A stretch of DNA of 24,303 nt from Akkermansiaceae bacterium UBA7890 (GCA_002501065.1 DLRK01000078.1:1-24303), one strand, 5' to 3'; positions 8,688 to 15,945 are shown, numbered from the stretch's first letter. Made by a program: numbers and translations. Notes: generated by a model not told the origin, from the letters alone.

Positions 8688-8736
8688 TGGCTTCCGGGTC
8701 TCAGGGGTGATCTCGTCTTCGGTCGTCACCTGAACC

Positions 8737-9228
8737 TTATGGCAGCAGGGAAAGCACCCCGGAGCCCTTGCGCAGTTCCCCGTCTGCCAGGATACGGGCC
8801 CTCAGGCCACCCACCCCCTTCAGGAATTCGTGCACGCCATCCGCCGCGGCTTCGTTCATCCAGTAACAGGGCGCAGCTTCCTCCACGCCCTCGAACTCCA
8901 GGCCCTGAAGAGCAAAGGGCTTCCCAATCAACTCCGGAAGAGGCACGTCCTTCAGGATCACGTTCCGGCGAAATGCCGAGGCCGCCAGTTCCGGAAGATC
9001 GAACTCTCTTTTCACGGCCTCGTAAACCCCGTGGTCGAAAAAGGTGATCTGTCCCTTGTAGTTTTCCTTATGATCGAAATAGCGGTCCCCGCGGATCCCC
9101 CGGCCGGCCACGCACTCGATCAGGTCGGGATCCTCTATCCCGTGATCGAGTGACTCTTTCCCGTGACGGCCCAGGTAGTCGTGCCCTTCAGACACGAACA
9201 GGTGAACCAGTTCAATCTCCCATTCCAT
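8737..9228 (-). CDS. MOSC domain-containing protein
   Basis: A 163-residue stand-alone MOSC domain (Moco sulfurase C-terminal). Typical landmarks are GRGIRGDRYF (43-51), the FRRNVILKDV strand with RRN at 87-89, the conserved cysteine in APCYWMN (C121), and a C-terminal GGLRARILADGELRKGS segment. MOSC domains bind molybdenum cofactor and are thought to carry sulfur on the conserved Cys to deliver it to metal-sulfur centres. It lies 5 bases downstream of moaA on the same strand, so it is almost certainly co-transcribed and works in cofactor metabolism. The ATG at 9228 is set by a GGAGGA Shine-Dalgarno that lies in the last codons of moaA. The exact reaction, such as Moco sulfuration or carrying, is inferred. 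Confidence 0.9.
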   Translation of the reverse strand: MEWEIELVHLFVSEGHDYLGRHGKESLDHGIEDPDLIECVAGRGIRGDRYFDHKENYKGQITFFDHGVYEAVKREFDLPELAASAFRRNVILKDVPLPELIGKPFALQGLEFEGVEEAAPCYWMNEAAADGVHEFLKGVGGLRARILADGELRKGSGVLSLLP

Positions 9229-9233
9229 GATCT

Positions 9234-10226
9234 CTATCCTCCGATATAGCTCATCTCCACCTTACGCTTCTCCCCGCTCCCCCGCTCCTCCGAGTAGCGA
9301 TCCGAACGACCGCGCCAGATTCCCTCCAGGACGGAGGACAAGGTTGCTTCCTTCCCCGAGCGCAGGAGCCCGCGGACATCGACCCCACTCCTCGCGAAGA
9401 GGCAGGTGAACAATTTACCCTCTGCCGAAAGACGCAACCGGTTGCACCCACTGCAAAATGGGCTGGTCACCGAGGAAATAACCCCAACTTCCCCGCTTCC
9501 CTCACAAAAGCCATAACGCTGGGCCACTTCGCCCTTGTGGGCCGGGCTCAGCTTCCGCAGGGAGAACTCCTTCTCGATCACCGCCACTATTTCCCTTGCG
9601 GAGACAACCTCCTCCATGCGCCACCCGTTCGTCTCTCCCACGTCCATGAACTCGATGAAGCGGACAGGGACTCCACGCGCTCTCCCCCAGTTTACCAGGG
9701 GAACAATTTCTTCCTCATTTACTCCGCGTTGGACGACCGCATTGATCTTCACACCCAACCCGCAGTCCTTTGCCCTCTCGATCCCGGCCAGGACACTTTC
9801 CACCTTGGCCCCTACCCCATTCATCCTGGCAAAGATCTCCCGGTCAAGGGCATCCAGACTGACTGTCACCCGCTGTAACCCGGCCTGGCGAAGATCTGCG
9901 GCGTGATGAGCCAGCAGCACTCCGTTGGTGGTAAGCGCCAGGTCGTCAATTCCCTTCACCCGGGCCAGCATTTCCACCAGGTCCTTCACCCCGCGTCGCA
10001 GCAGGGGCTCTCCGCCGGTCAGACGCACCTTGCGCACTCCCAGAGGCACGGTCAGACCCACCAGGCGCTCAATCTCTTCGTAGGTGAGAACCTCCTCGCG
10101 CGGGAGAAATACATGATCTGGTCCGAACACTTCTGCCGGCATACAGTAACGGCAGCGGAAGTTGCAGCGGTCCGTGATTGAAATGCGCAGATCCCGCAGC
10201 GGACGATGGTGCTGGTCGACGAGCAT
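9234..10226 (-). CDS. moaA: GTP 3',8-cyclase MoaA (radical SAM)
   Basis: A 330-residue MoaA, the enzyme that with MoaC turns GTP into cyclic pyranopterin monophosphate, the first step of Moco synthesis. The N-terminal radical SAM cluster motif is CNFRCRYC (C21, C25, C28). LTGGEPLLRRG is the SAM-binding GGEP motif. The C-terminal cluster ligands are C258, C261 and C275 in FCSGCNRLRLSAEGKLFTC. The protein ends in Gly-Gly (329-330), the tail that inserts into the MoaA active site and is needed for activity in the family. Length is normal. ATG at 10226 precedes RDLRISITDRC as in homologs. It diverges from moeA across 83 bp and is followed after 5 bases by the MOSC gene. Confidence 0.97.
   Translation of the reverse strand: MLVDQHHRPLRDLRISITDRCNFRCRYCMPAEVFGPDHVFLPREEVLTYEEIERLVGLTVPLGVRKVRLTGGEPLLRRGVKDLVEMLARVKGIDDLALTTNGVLLAHHAADLRQAGLQRVTVSLDALDREIFARMNGVGAKVESVLAGIERAKDCGLGVKINAVVQRGVNEEEIVPLVNWGRARGVPVRFIEFMDVGETNGWRMEEVVSAREIVAVIEKEFSLRKLSPAHKGEVAQRYGFCEGSGEVGVISSVTSPFCSGCNRLRLSAEGKLFTCLFARSGVDVRGLLRSGKEATLSSVLEGIWRGRSDRYSEERGSGEKRKVEMSYIGG
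9237..9242 (-). promoter_or_regulatory. Shine-Dalgarno of MOSC gene inside the moaA Gly-Gly codons
   Basis: On the minus strand the moaA gene ends GGA GGA TAG. These two Gly codons read GGAGGA, a strong Shine-Dalgarno, 8 bases before the MOSC ATG at 9228. The protein's functional tail and the next gene's ribosome binding site therefore share the same six bases. Confidence 0.75.
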
Positions 10227-10263
10227 TCACCCAAAAAAAAGCGCAGAGTGGACAGCTCGCAAT

Positions 10264-10281
10264 AAAATACTTGGGTATTTT
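10264..10281. promoter_or_regulatory. 18-bp perfect palindrome between moaA and moeA
   Basis: AAAATAC-ttgg-GTATTTT, seven perfectly paired bases per arm, in the 83-bp gap between the divergent moaA and moeA genes. It is AT-rich in a GC-rich region and ends about 28 bases before the moeA ATG. A GGAG ribosome binding site for moeA follows at 10294-10297. The place suits an operator or an overlapping divergent promoter; no matching regulator gene is in the window. Confidence 0.5.
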
Positions 10282-10309
10282 CCTATTCCTTGTGGAGTGA
10301 CAACAAATC

Positions 10310-11500
10310 ATGGATCCTCTCATTCCCCCAGCCGCTGCGGAAGCGATCACCCTGGCCCACCTTCCCGATCTGGGATGGGAGGAAGTCCTGCTTGCGGAGG
10401 CCCATGGCCGCGTCCTCGCCAGTGAACTGCGGGCAGACCGACCACTCCCGCCCTATGACCGTGTCATGATGGATGGCATCTGTTTCCGGAAAGCAGACCT
10501 GGATGAGTTTCCCAGCCTGGCGATCGCCGGAGATCATGCTGCCGGGGCACCTGGTCCGGCCCCACTCGCTCCGGGACATTGCTGGGAAGTGATGACGGGG
10601 GCCTGCCTGCCCTCCGACTGCGACACGGTCCTGCCCTACGAACAGATCACGCGTCAGGGCGACAACGTCAGCTTCCCTCTGGAAGCAGCCGTCCAGGGAC
10701 GGTTTATTCACGAGGAAAGCAGCGACCATGCCAGTGGTGACATCCTCGTCCCTTCTAACACTCTCATCGATTCCAGGGTCACAGCGGTAGCCGCTACCGT
10801 GGGTGCCACCACCCTGAAAGTTCTTCAACGTCCCCGGGTGGCAATCTTCACCACGGGCGACGAGGTGGTCGAACCAGCCGCCTCACCCGCTCCTCACCAG
10901 GTCCGACAGTCGAACGCTGCGTCACTTCGCGCTGCTCTCGCCGCCCTTGGCGCGGAGTTGATTCATCAGCAGCACCTCCCCGACGATCCCGACGCGACCA
11001 CCTCCGCCGTGCGGGAACATCTTGATTCCGACCTGCTCCTTCTCTGTGGAGGGATCTCCAAGGGGAAGTACGATTTCGTGCGGCCCGTGATCGAGTCACT
11101 GCTGGGAGTCCCCGCCTTTCACGGCGTAGCCCAACGCCCCGGCAAGCCCCTCGCCTTCTGGCCAGGACCTCCGCCTGTCTTCGCGCTGCCGGGCAACCCG
11201 ATGTCAGTTCAAATCACCTTTCACCGCTACGTCCGCCCTTTCCTCGAGACCCTCCAGAACCTGCACCCCGTGGTTCGCACGGTCTCGCTTGCCTCAGAAG
11301 TCCGATTTGATTCGCCCTTTGCCAGCTCCCTGCCGGTGCACCTCCGCCAGGATGGAGCCACCCTCCTGGCTGATCCCGCCCCCCTGTCGAATTCCGGGGA
11401 CTTTGCTTCGGCCATCGAATCCGATGGATTCATCGAATTGCCTGCCGGTCATAAAGTGTTTCCGCCGGGCAGCCTCGCGCCCTTTCGCTCCTGGCTCTGA
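10310..11500 (+). CDS. moeA: Molybdopterin molybdenumtransferase MoeA
   Basis: A 396-residue MoeA, which inserts molybdate into adenylylated molybdopterin to make active Moco. Family motifs are in order: RPLPPYDRVMMDGICF (consensus ppfdxSAMDGYA), WEVMTGACLPSDCDTVLPYEQ, IFTTGDEVVEP, LLLCGGISKGKYDF (consensus GGvSvGdyD, the catalytic loop), QRPGKPLAF and FALPGNPMSVQITF. A C-terminal domain IV follows from about residue 318 to the end. Length fits the family (about 400). The ATG at 10310 has GGAG 12 bases upstream. It is the first gene of the rightward Moco operon, 50 bases before moaC. The GxS motif before MDG is altered to RVM, a mild deviation that leaves the key Asp in place. Confidence 0.96.
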   Translation: MDPLIPPAAAEAITLAHLPDLGWEEVLLAEAHGRVLASELRADRPLPPYDRVMMDGICFRKADLDEFPSLAIAGDHAAGAPGPAPLAPGHCWEVMTGACLPSDCDTVLPYEQITRQGDNVSFPLEAAVQGRFIHEESSDHASGDILVPSNTLIDSRVTAVAATVGATTLKVLQRPRVAIFTTGDEVVEPAASPAPHQVRQSNAASLRAALAALGAELIHQQHLPDDPDATTSAVREHLDSDLLLLCGGISKGKYDFVRPVIESLLGVPAFHGVAQRPGKPLAFWPGPPPVFALPGNPMSVQITFHRYVRPFLETLQNLHPVVRTVSLASEVRFDSPFASSLPVHLRQDGATLLADPAPLSNSGDFASAIESDGFIELPAGHKVFPPGSLAPFRSWL

Positions 11501-11550
11501 TTCCGGCAGCAAAACCGCTCGCTCTTTTCCGCTGATGTCCTAACGTTTCG

Positions 11551-12030
11551 GTGGTGAGTGAACTCTCTCATCTTGATGAGGTGGGCCAACCCCGCATGGT
11601 CGATGTTGGCTCCAAGGCCGTGACTGCCCGGCGGGCCCGGGCCGCCTGTACCGTGATTCTGGGATCCGAACTCATGGCTGAACTCCAGAAGGAGGATTTC
11701 CAGAACAAGAAGGGGTCCGTCCTGAACACCGCCATCCTGGCAGGGATCATGGCTGCCAAACGAACCTCCTCGCTTATCCCGCTCTGTCATCCTCTTCCCC
11801 TTGACAGGTGCGACGTGACCATCGAACCAGAGGGCACCACCTCCTTGTGTGTCCAATGCGAGTGCGGCACCAGCAGCAGGACCGGAGTGGAAATGGAAGC
11901 CCTCACCGGGGCCTCGGTGGCCGCCCTCACCGTTTACGACATGTGCAAGGCGGCCAATCCCTCCATCGAAATCACCCGGCTCCATCTGGTGGAAAAGCGG
12001 GGTGGCAAGAGCGACTTTGATGCAAGCTGA
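11551..12030 (+). CDS. moaC: Cyclic pyranopterin monophosphate synthase MoaC
   Basis: A 159-residue MoaC, acting with MoaA to form cPMP by rearranging the 3',8-cyclo-GTP intermediate. Signature segments are RMVDVGSKAVTARRA, FQNKKGSVLNTAILAGIMAAKRTSSLIPLCHPLPL (the CHP catalytic His at residue 80), TGVEMEALTGAS (E114, E116) and TVYDMCKA (D130, K133). There is no ATG in frame near the start. Translation begins at one of two tandem GTG codons, 11551 or 11554; the second gives the usual VSELSH-type N-terminus of MoaC. No strong Shine-Dalgarno is visible, which may mean translation is coupled or leader-driven. The next gene starts six bases after its stop. Confidence 0.96.
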   Translation: MVSELSHLDEVGQPRMVDVGSKAVTARRARAACTVILGSELMAELQKEDFQNKKGSVLNTAILAGIMAAKRTSSLIPLCHPLPLDRCDVTIEPEGTTSLCVQCECGTSSRTGVEMEALTGASVAALTVYDMCKAANPSIEITRLHLVEKRGGKSDFDAS

Positions 12031-12036
12031 AGTTCC

Positions 12037-12867
12037 ATGACCCCACCTCTTCACGGCCTCCTTCTGGCAGGCGGAAAAAGCCGCCGCATGGGTTCCGACA
12101 AGGCAGAACTCGTGGTGGATGGCGAACTCTCCCTGCGCGATCGCGGCCTGCAACTTCTCGACGTTGTCACGGCAGAGACGCACCTCTCCATCGCACAGGA
12201 CGACCAGAGATCCTACCAGTCGGACACGATCCGTGATCTGCGTCCCGATGCCGGTCCGCTCGCTGGTCTGGAAGCAGCCTTTCAACAGGCGCCGGGAGCT
12301 GCATGGCTCGTAACGGCCTGCGATCTCCCCTTCCTTACCGGCTCCGTCCTGCAATTCCTCCGGGAAGCCCGGGATCCGGACCGCGAAGCCACCTGCTTCA
12401 CCAGTCGCTTTGATGGCAGGCCGGAACCTCTCTGCGCCATCTACGAACCATCAGCCGCCACCGCGCTGACCCGGGCTCTTGCCGGTGAGATGCGCTGCGC
12501 CCGAAAGTTCCTCTACTCCCTTCACCGCAGGGAACTCGATCTCCCCGACAAGTCGGCCCTCGATAATTGCAACCGGCCCGAAGACCTCGAGGAAGCCCGG
12601 TTGACTCTCCGCAACGGCCGCACCACCAAGACCATCATGGTGGAATACTGTGGAATCCTCCGCGAAGACACAGGGACTGCCGCGGAAGAACTCGAAACCA
12701 CAGCGGTGACCGCTGCCGGCCTGTGGGAGGAACTGCGCATGTCCCGTAATCTCTCGCTCGGACTGGAAGCCGTGCGGATCGCGATCAATGATGAATTCCA
12801 GCCCTGGTCTCATCCGTTGGCCCACCAGGACAAACTCACCCTCTTTCCGCCCTTCGCAGGAGGCTAG
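12037..12867 (+). CDS. mobA-moaD: MobA-MoaD fusion: molybdenum cofactor guanylyltransferase plus molybdopterin synthase small subunit
   Basis: A 276-residue bifunctional protein. Residues about 6-190 are MobA: LLLAGGKSRRMGSDKAEL (nucleotidyltransferase loop), LRPDAGPLAGL, the metal-binding ACDLP (D96), and LCAIYEP. From Met201 the chain is a complete MoaD (76 residues) with RIAINDEFQPWSHPL and DKLTLFPPFAGG, ending in the free Gly-Gly that is adenylated and thiocarboxylated to give sulfur to molybdopterin. The frame is continuous with no stop or Shine-Dalgarno before Met201, so a fusion is the simplest reading. MobA would add GMP to Mo-MPT, and MoaD would pair with MoaE, encoded just downstream. 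In most bacteria these are separate genes. A sequencing frameshift cannot be ruled out but is unlikely, since both domains are full length. Confidence 0.92.
   Translation: MTPPLHGLLLAGGKSRRMGSDKAELVVDGELSLRDRGLQLLDVVTAETHLSIAQDDQRSYQSDTIRDLRPDAGPLAGLEAAFQQAPGAAWLVTACDLPFLTGSVLQFLREARDPDREATCFTSRFDGRPEPLCAIYEPSAATALTRALAGEMRCARKFLYSLHRRELDLPDKSALDNCNRPEDLEEARLTLRNGRTTKTIMVEYCGILREDTGTAAEELETTAVTAAGLWEELRMSRNLSLGLEAVRIAINDEFQPWSHPLAHQDKLTLFPPFAGG
12858..12863 (+). promoter_or_regulatory. Shine-Dalgarno of moaE inside the MoaD Gly-Gly codons
   Basis: The fusion gene ends GCA GGA GGC TAG. Across the final Ala-Gly-Gly codons the bases read AGGAGG, a consensus Shine-Dalgarno, 11 bases before the moaE ATG at 12875. 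The same design is seen at the moaA to MOSC junction on the other strand. Confidence 0.75.
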
Positions 12868-12874
12868 CCGAACC

Positions 12875-13309
12875 ATGTTCCACCTGACTACCGATCCCAT
12901 CGATCTGGCCGCCCTGCGGGAAGCTGCGGGCAATCCGCACGCGGGTGCCGTAGCCGTCTTCGAGGGCACCGTGCGTAATCACCACCAGGGTCGAGAGGTA
13001 CTCCGCCTGGAGTATGAAGCCCATGCTCCGGTGGCGGAGAAGGAAGGCCAACGTATCGTGCGGGATGCCATTGAGCGCTTTGACCTTGATCACGCCGAGG
13101 CGGTGCACCGGACGGGACCACTGGAGATCGGTGAGTCCGCCGTGATCGTCGCAGTTTCCTCTTCCCACCGCTCCGAGTCCTTCGAGGCCTGTCGCTTCAT
13201 CATCGACGAGATCAAGCATCGCCTCCCCATCTGGAAGAAGGAGTTCTATCCCGACGGTTCAAGCGATTGGGTAGGCTGCGAGGGCTGCCGCCAAGGTCAC
13301 CAGCACTGA
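12875..13309 (+). CDS. moaE: Molybdopterin synthase catalytic subunit MoaE
   Basis: A 144-residue MoaE, the large subunit of molybdopterin synthase, which moves sulfur from the MoaD C-terminal thiocarboxylate onto cPMP. The family core is visible: AGAVAVFEGTVRNHHQGREV (R34, N35), LEYEAHAPVAEKEG, GPLEIGESAVIVAVSSSHR, then DEIKHRLPIWKKEFYPDGSSDWVG, where K114 and K121 correspond to the two catalytic lysines of E. coli MoaE. ATG 12875 follows the preceding stop by 7 bases and has the AGGAGG site that overlaps the MoaD Gly-Gly codons, so it is probably translationally coupled to its partner subunit. It is the last recognised Moco gene of the cluster. Confidence 0.96.
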   Translation: MFHLTTDPIDLAALREAAGNPHAGAVAVFEGTVRNHHQGREVLRLEYEAHAPVAEKEGQRIVRDAIERFDLDHAEAVHRTGPLEIGESAVIVAVSSSHRSESFEACRFIIDEIKHRLPIWKKEFYPDGSSDWVGCEGCRQGHQH

Positions 13310-13345
13310 CCTTGCAGTCCCCTCCCGATCGCCTAGATTAGTTCC

Positions 13346-14638
13346 GTGCGGCGGTTCCATTTCCTCACGCTTATTCCTCTCGCTCTGGCGGGTCCGGCAC
13401 ACCCCGCGCCTGTCCCCGACCTCGAGATCCTCTTCCTCGATGTCACGATGTGGGAAAAGCCGGTGGGTGAAGTCCTGCAGGATCGCAAACCGCTGGGCTT
13501 CCACTGGCTCTCCACCGGGCGCAGGGATGCCCGGAGCAACCGCCGCGACCTGAAGCTCTGGAACCTCCCGGTTGGCGAAACGGTCCTCCGCAGCCGCGAT
13601 GACAAACTGCACTCCTTCGACATCTCCATCTACAACCGTGGAGACAACGGCGACATGCCCGAGGAACGGTTCAAGACCCTGACCGGGCAATGGCACGCCC
13701 TGCTCGTCGAAAAGACCGGACTTGAGGGCGAGAAGATGGACCGGACCCAGAAGGGCAGCGTGGTTTCCGCTGATCGCTGGGTCTGGAAATGTCCTGGCGC
13801 CTTTCTCGTGCTCACCTCAAGCAAGTCGAAGGCTTCCCGGGGTTATACCCCTGAATTTCTCAAACTCAGCCTTGTCTCCGTTAAATACGGCAAGGAGATC
13901 TACGAGCAGCGCTCCGGCCTGACCAGGATCATGGCCCGGCGCCGGGATCTCGTCGCCAACCGCGTGAGCAAACCCAATGGCGATGTCTTCGTCCAGGAGG
14001 TGCCCATGGTCGACCAGGGCCGCAAGGGCTACTGTGCGGTGGCCAGTGCCGAACGCGTCTTCCGCTACTACGGACTGCCCGTCGACCAGCACGCAATGGC
14101 CCAGATCGCAGAAAGCAGTGCACGGGGGGGGACGAACCCCTCCACCATGATCGATGCACTCAAGAAGGTGGCCGGACGGACCAAGACCCGCCTTCTGGTC
14201 CACTATGAACTGGAAGAACGCAAGATCAGGTCCGAGATCAAGGCCTACAACCGGCTCATCAAGAAAACCGGAAAGGGTAAGGAATTCTCCGACCAGGCCG
14301 TCATCCCCTACCAGTATTTCCTCTCCAGTTGCCATGGCCCCACTCTGCGCGAGGTCCGGGCCAAAGGCACCGCCTTCGACCGCTACCGCAAGCAGATAAG
14401 GGACAACATCGATACCGGAACACCCCTCCTCTGGGCTCTGCAGGTCGGAGTCTTTCCGGAGCGGGGAATTCCCCAGCAAGGCGGAGGGCACATGCGGCTC
14501 GTCATCGGCTACAACCAGACGACCGACGAGATCATCTACACCGATTCCTGGGGACCGGGCCACGAGTTCAAGCGCATGAGTGCAGCCAACGCCTACACCG
14601 CCACCATGCACCTGATCACCCTGAAGCCTTCACAATAA
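13346..14638 (+). CDS. Secreted C39-like papain-fold peptidase
   Basis: A 430-residue protein with a signal peptide (residues 1-20, PAHPAP end) that starts at GTG 13346; no ATG fits. The N-terminal 200 residues are unrecognised and include a SFDISIYNRGDNGDM segment. The C-terminal half is a C39-like papain fold: QGRKGYCAVASAERVFRYYG supplies the oxyanion Gln (Q224) and catalytic Cys (C230), GGHMRLVIGYN the His (H382), and IIYTDSWG the Asp (D400). The set appears intact, so an active cysteine peptidase or peptidase-like transferase is likely; the substrate is unknown. It begins 36 bases after moaE and ends 7 bases before the hydrolase-like gene. A shared transcript is possible, though a Moco role is not evident. 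Placement in C39 proper or a related papain-like domain family is uncertain. Confidence 0.72.
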   Translation: MRRFHFLTLIPLALAGPAHPAPVPDLEILFLDVTMWEKPVGEVLQDRKPLGFHWLSTGRRDARSNRRDLKLWNLPVGETVLRSRDDKLHSFDISIYNRGDNGDMPEERFKTLTGQWHALLVEKTGLEGEKMDRTQKGSVVSADRWVWKCPGAFLVLTSSKSKASRGYTPEFLKLSLVSVKYGKEIYEQRSGLTRIMARRRDLVANRVSKPNGDVFVQEVPMVDQGRKGYCAVASAERVFRYYGLPVDQHAMAQIAESSARGGTNPSTMIDALKKVAGRTKTRLLVHYELEERKIRSEIKAYNRLIKKTGKGKEFSDQAVIPYQYFLSSCHGPTLREVRAKGTAFDRYRKQIRDNIDTGTPLLWALQVGVFPERGIPQQGGGHMRLVIGYNQTTDEIIYTDSWGPGHEFKRMSAANAYTATMHLITLKPSQ

Positions 14639-14645
14639 ACGATGA

Positions 14646-15806
14646 ATGGGCAAGAACCCGAAAGCTGAATCAAGTGCGCTCGGCTGCATCCTCTCCGGGA
14701 CCTGGACCCTGGCCTCGCTCCCCTTCTGGCTCGGAGCGATTGGCCTTCTGGTCGTCTCCACCACCACTGCATCCAAGCTTTTTGCCATTGCCCTGATCTG
14801 TCTTCTTCCCGTCCCGCTCAATTTCCTCCACTGGCGCAGTATCCGCCGGAGAATCATCAGTGTTCTTCTCCTCCTGGCCGGATCGATCTCCCTGTTCCTC
14901 TGCGCCCGGCAGGCCACGGGCCATCGCGACGATCCGGACGCTGCCGCCCGGGTGGTCTATGAAAACGGCACCAGCCATTTCTCCTGCTCCCCGGCCAATC
15001 TTGTCCCTGAGATAGATCAGTGTCTCCTCGGCACTTATCTCCTTGCCTTGATTGATCCGAATCTGGGCTGGGGCCAGGCCGCAGAACTCCGCGAGAACAT
15101 CCGGAATGTCTACGCTGACCTTGAGAAGGATGCCGAACTAGCAACCCTTCCGTGCGTCCTCGGTTCCGCCTACCGGGAAATGATCGGCTTGAAGCCCACG
15201 CCGGGAATCCTGTTTATCTACGTCCCGGAAGAACCGGGGCAGGACCCCCTCGAGAAAAAGCCCGCCATTGTCTTTCTCCATGGCGGCCTTGGAAACTTCC
15301 AGGGCTGCTGGACCCTCTGGAAACGCTTTGCCGATGCAACCGGAGTGGCCATCGTGGCTCCCACTTTCGGTAGCGGTAATTGGTCCGGGGAGGGTGGACT
15401 CGAGGCCATCGAACAGACCCGCGAGTTCTGTGTCAGTCACCCCCGCATCGATGGAGAGAACCTGATTCTGGCTGGCATCGCCACTGGCGGAACGGGCGTG
15501 ACCCTTGGAGGTCGAGCCACTCCTGAAAAATGGCGGGGCCTCCTCTTCCTCTCGCCTGTCATCGAAAAGAATATCGTCGAGTCTGATGCCTTCGCCAACG
15601 GCTGGGGAGGACGCAAGGCCCTCATCATCACGGGAGAACGGGACAAGCACACAACCTCTGATTACGTCCGCAAGGCCGCGGCCAGCATGAAGGATATCAA
15701 AATGGAACTGAAGGAGCATTACCTCCCGGACAGGGACCACTTCCTCATCTATTCCGACTGGCCCCGGTTGCAAGAACTCATCGGAGCGTGGATCAAGTCG
15801 TTATGA
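14646..15806 (+). CDS. Membrane-anchored alpha/beta-hydrolase-fold protein lacking the nucleophile Ser
   Basis: A 386-residue protein. Three predicted transmembrane helices lie at about 20-40, 44-62 and 70-86, followed by a globular domain. That domain has an alpha/beta-hydrolase pattern: FLHGG (H212-G214, oxyanion loop), a nucleophile-elbow sequence GIATGG at 277-282, an acid candidate D333 in GERDKH, and a His candidate H365 in DRDHF. In the usual GxSxG the Ser is the nucleophile, but here that place holds Ala279, with Thr280 next. It may be a non-catalytic relative or use another residue. It starts 7 bases after the C39-like gene, so the two are likely co-transcribed. Function is unknown. 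The fold is fairly secure from the ordered motifs, the loss of catalysis less so. Confidence 0.68.
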   Translation: MGKNPKAESSALGCILSGTWTLASLPFWLGAIGLLVVSTTTASKLFAIALICLLPVPLNFLHWRSIRRRIISVLLLLAGSISLFLCARQATGHRDDPDAAARVVYENGTSHFSCSPANLVPEIDQCLLGTYLLALIDPNLGWGQAAELRENIRNVYADLEKDAELATLPCVLGSAYREMIGLKPTPGILFIYVPEEPGQDPLEKKPAIVFLHGGLGNFQGCWTLWKRFADATGVAIVAPTFGSGNWSGEGGLEAIEQTREFCVSHPRIDGENLILAGIATGGTGVTLGGRATPEKWRGLLFLSPVIEKNIVESDAFANGWGGRKALIITGERDKHTTSDYVRKAAASMKDIKMELKEHYLPDRDHFLIYSDWPRLQELIGAWIKSL

Positions 15807-15810
15807 CCAT

Positions 15811-15827
15811 GGCGGCGACTGGCCGCC
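15811..15827. terminator. GC-rich hairpin after the hydrolase-like gene
   Basis: GGCGGC-gactg-GCCGCC, a perfect 6-bp stem with a 5-base loop, starts 5 bases after the stop codon. No T-run follows, so it is a weak terminator candidate. The rest of the gap up to the next gene shows only its ribosome binding site. Confidence 0.3.
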
Positions 15828-15938
15828 CGATGGAGTGGTTTGGACCACGAATGCCCCTGGATGGTTCCGCCCGGGGAAAAAACTCCTTTGAGCTGGACCT
15901 TGTTCCTCACCTTGAGAAATCTCGTCCCCAAACCCGCA

Positions 15939-15945
15939 GGGGGAG
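15939..15945 (+). promoter_or_regulatory. Shine-Dalgarno deciding a TTG versus ATG start
   Basis: GGGGGAG ends 6 bases before TTG 15952 and 15 bases before ATG 15961. Spacing favours the TTG, codon preference the ATG. The choice changes only the first three residues ahead of the signal peptide. Confidence 0.45.

Noticed and set aside
10227..10309. Moco riboswitch in the moaA/moeA gap
   Set aside because: The gap is only 83 bases and shows one simple palindrome, not the multi-stem structure of the known Moco riboswitch.
12637..12867. Independent moaD gene starting at the internal ATG
   Set aside because: No Shine-Dalgarno precedes the ATG and there is no stop between the domains, so a fusion is simpler; internal initiation remains possible.
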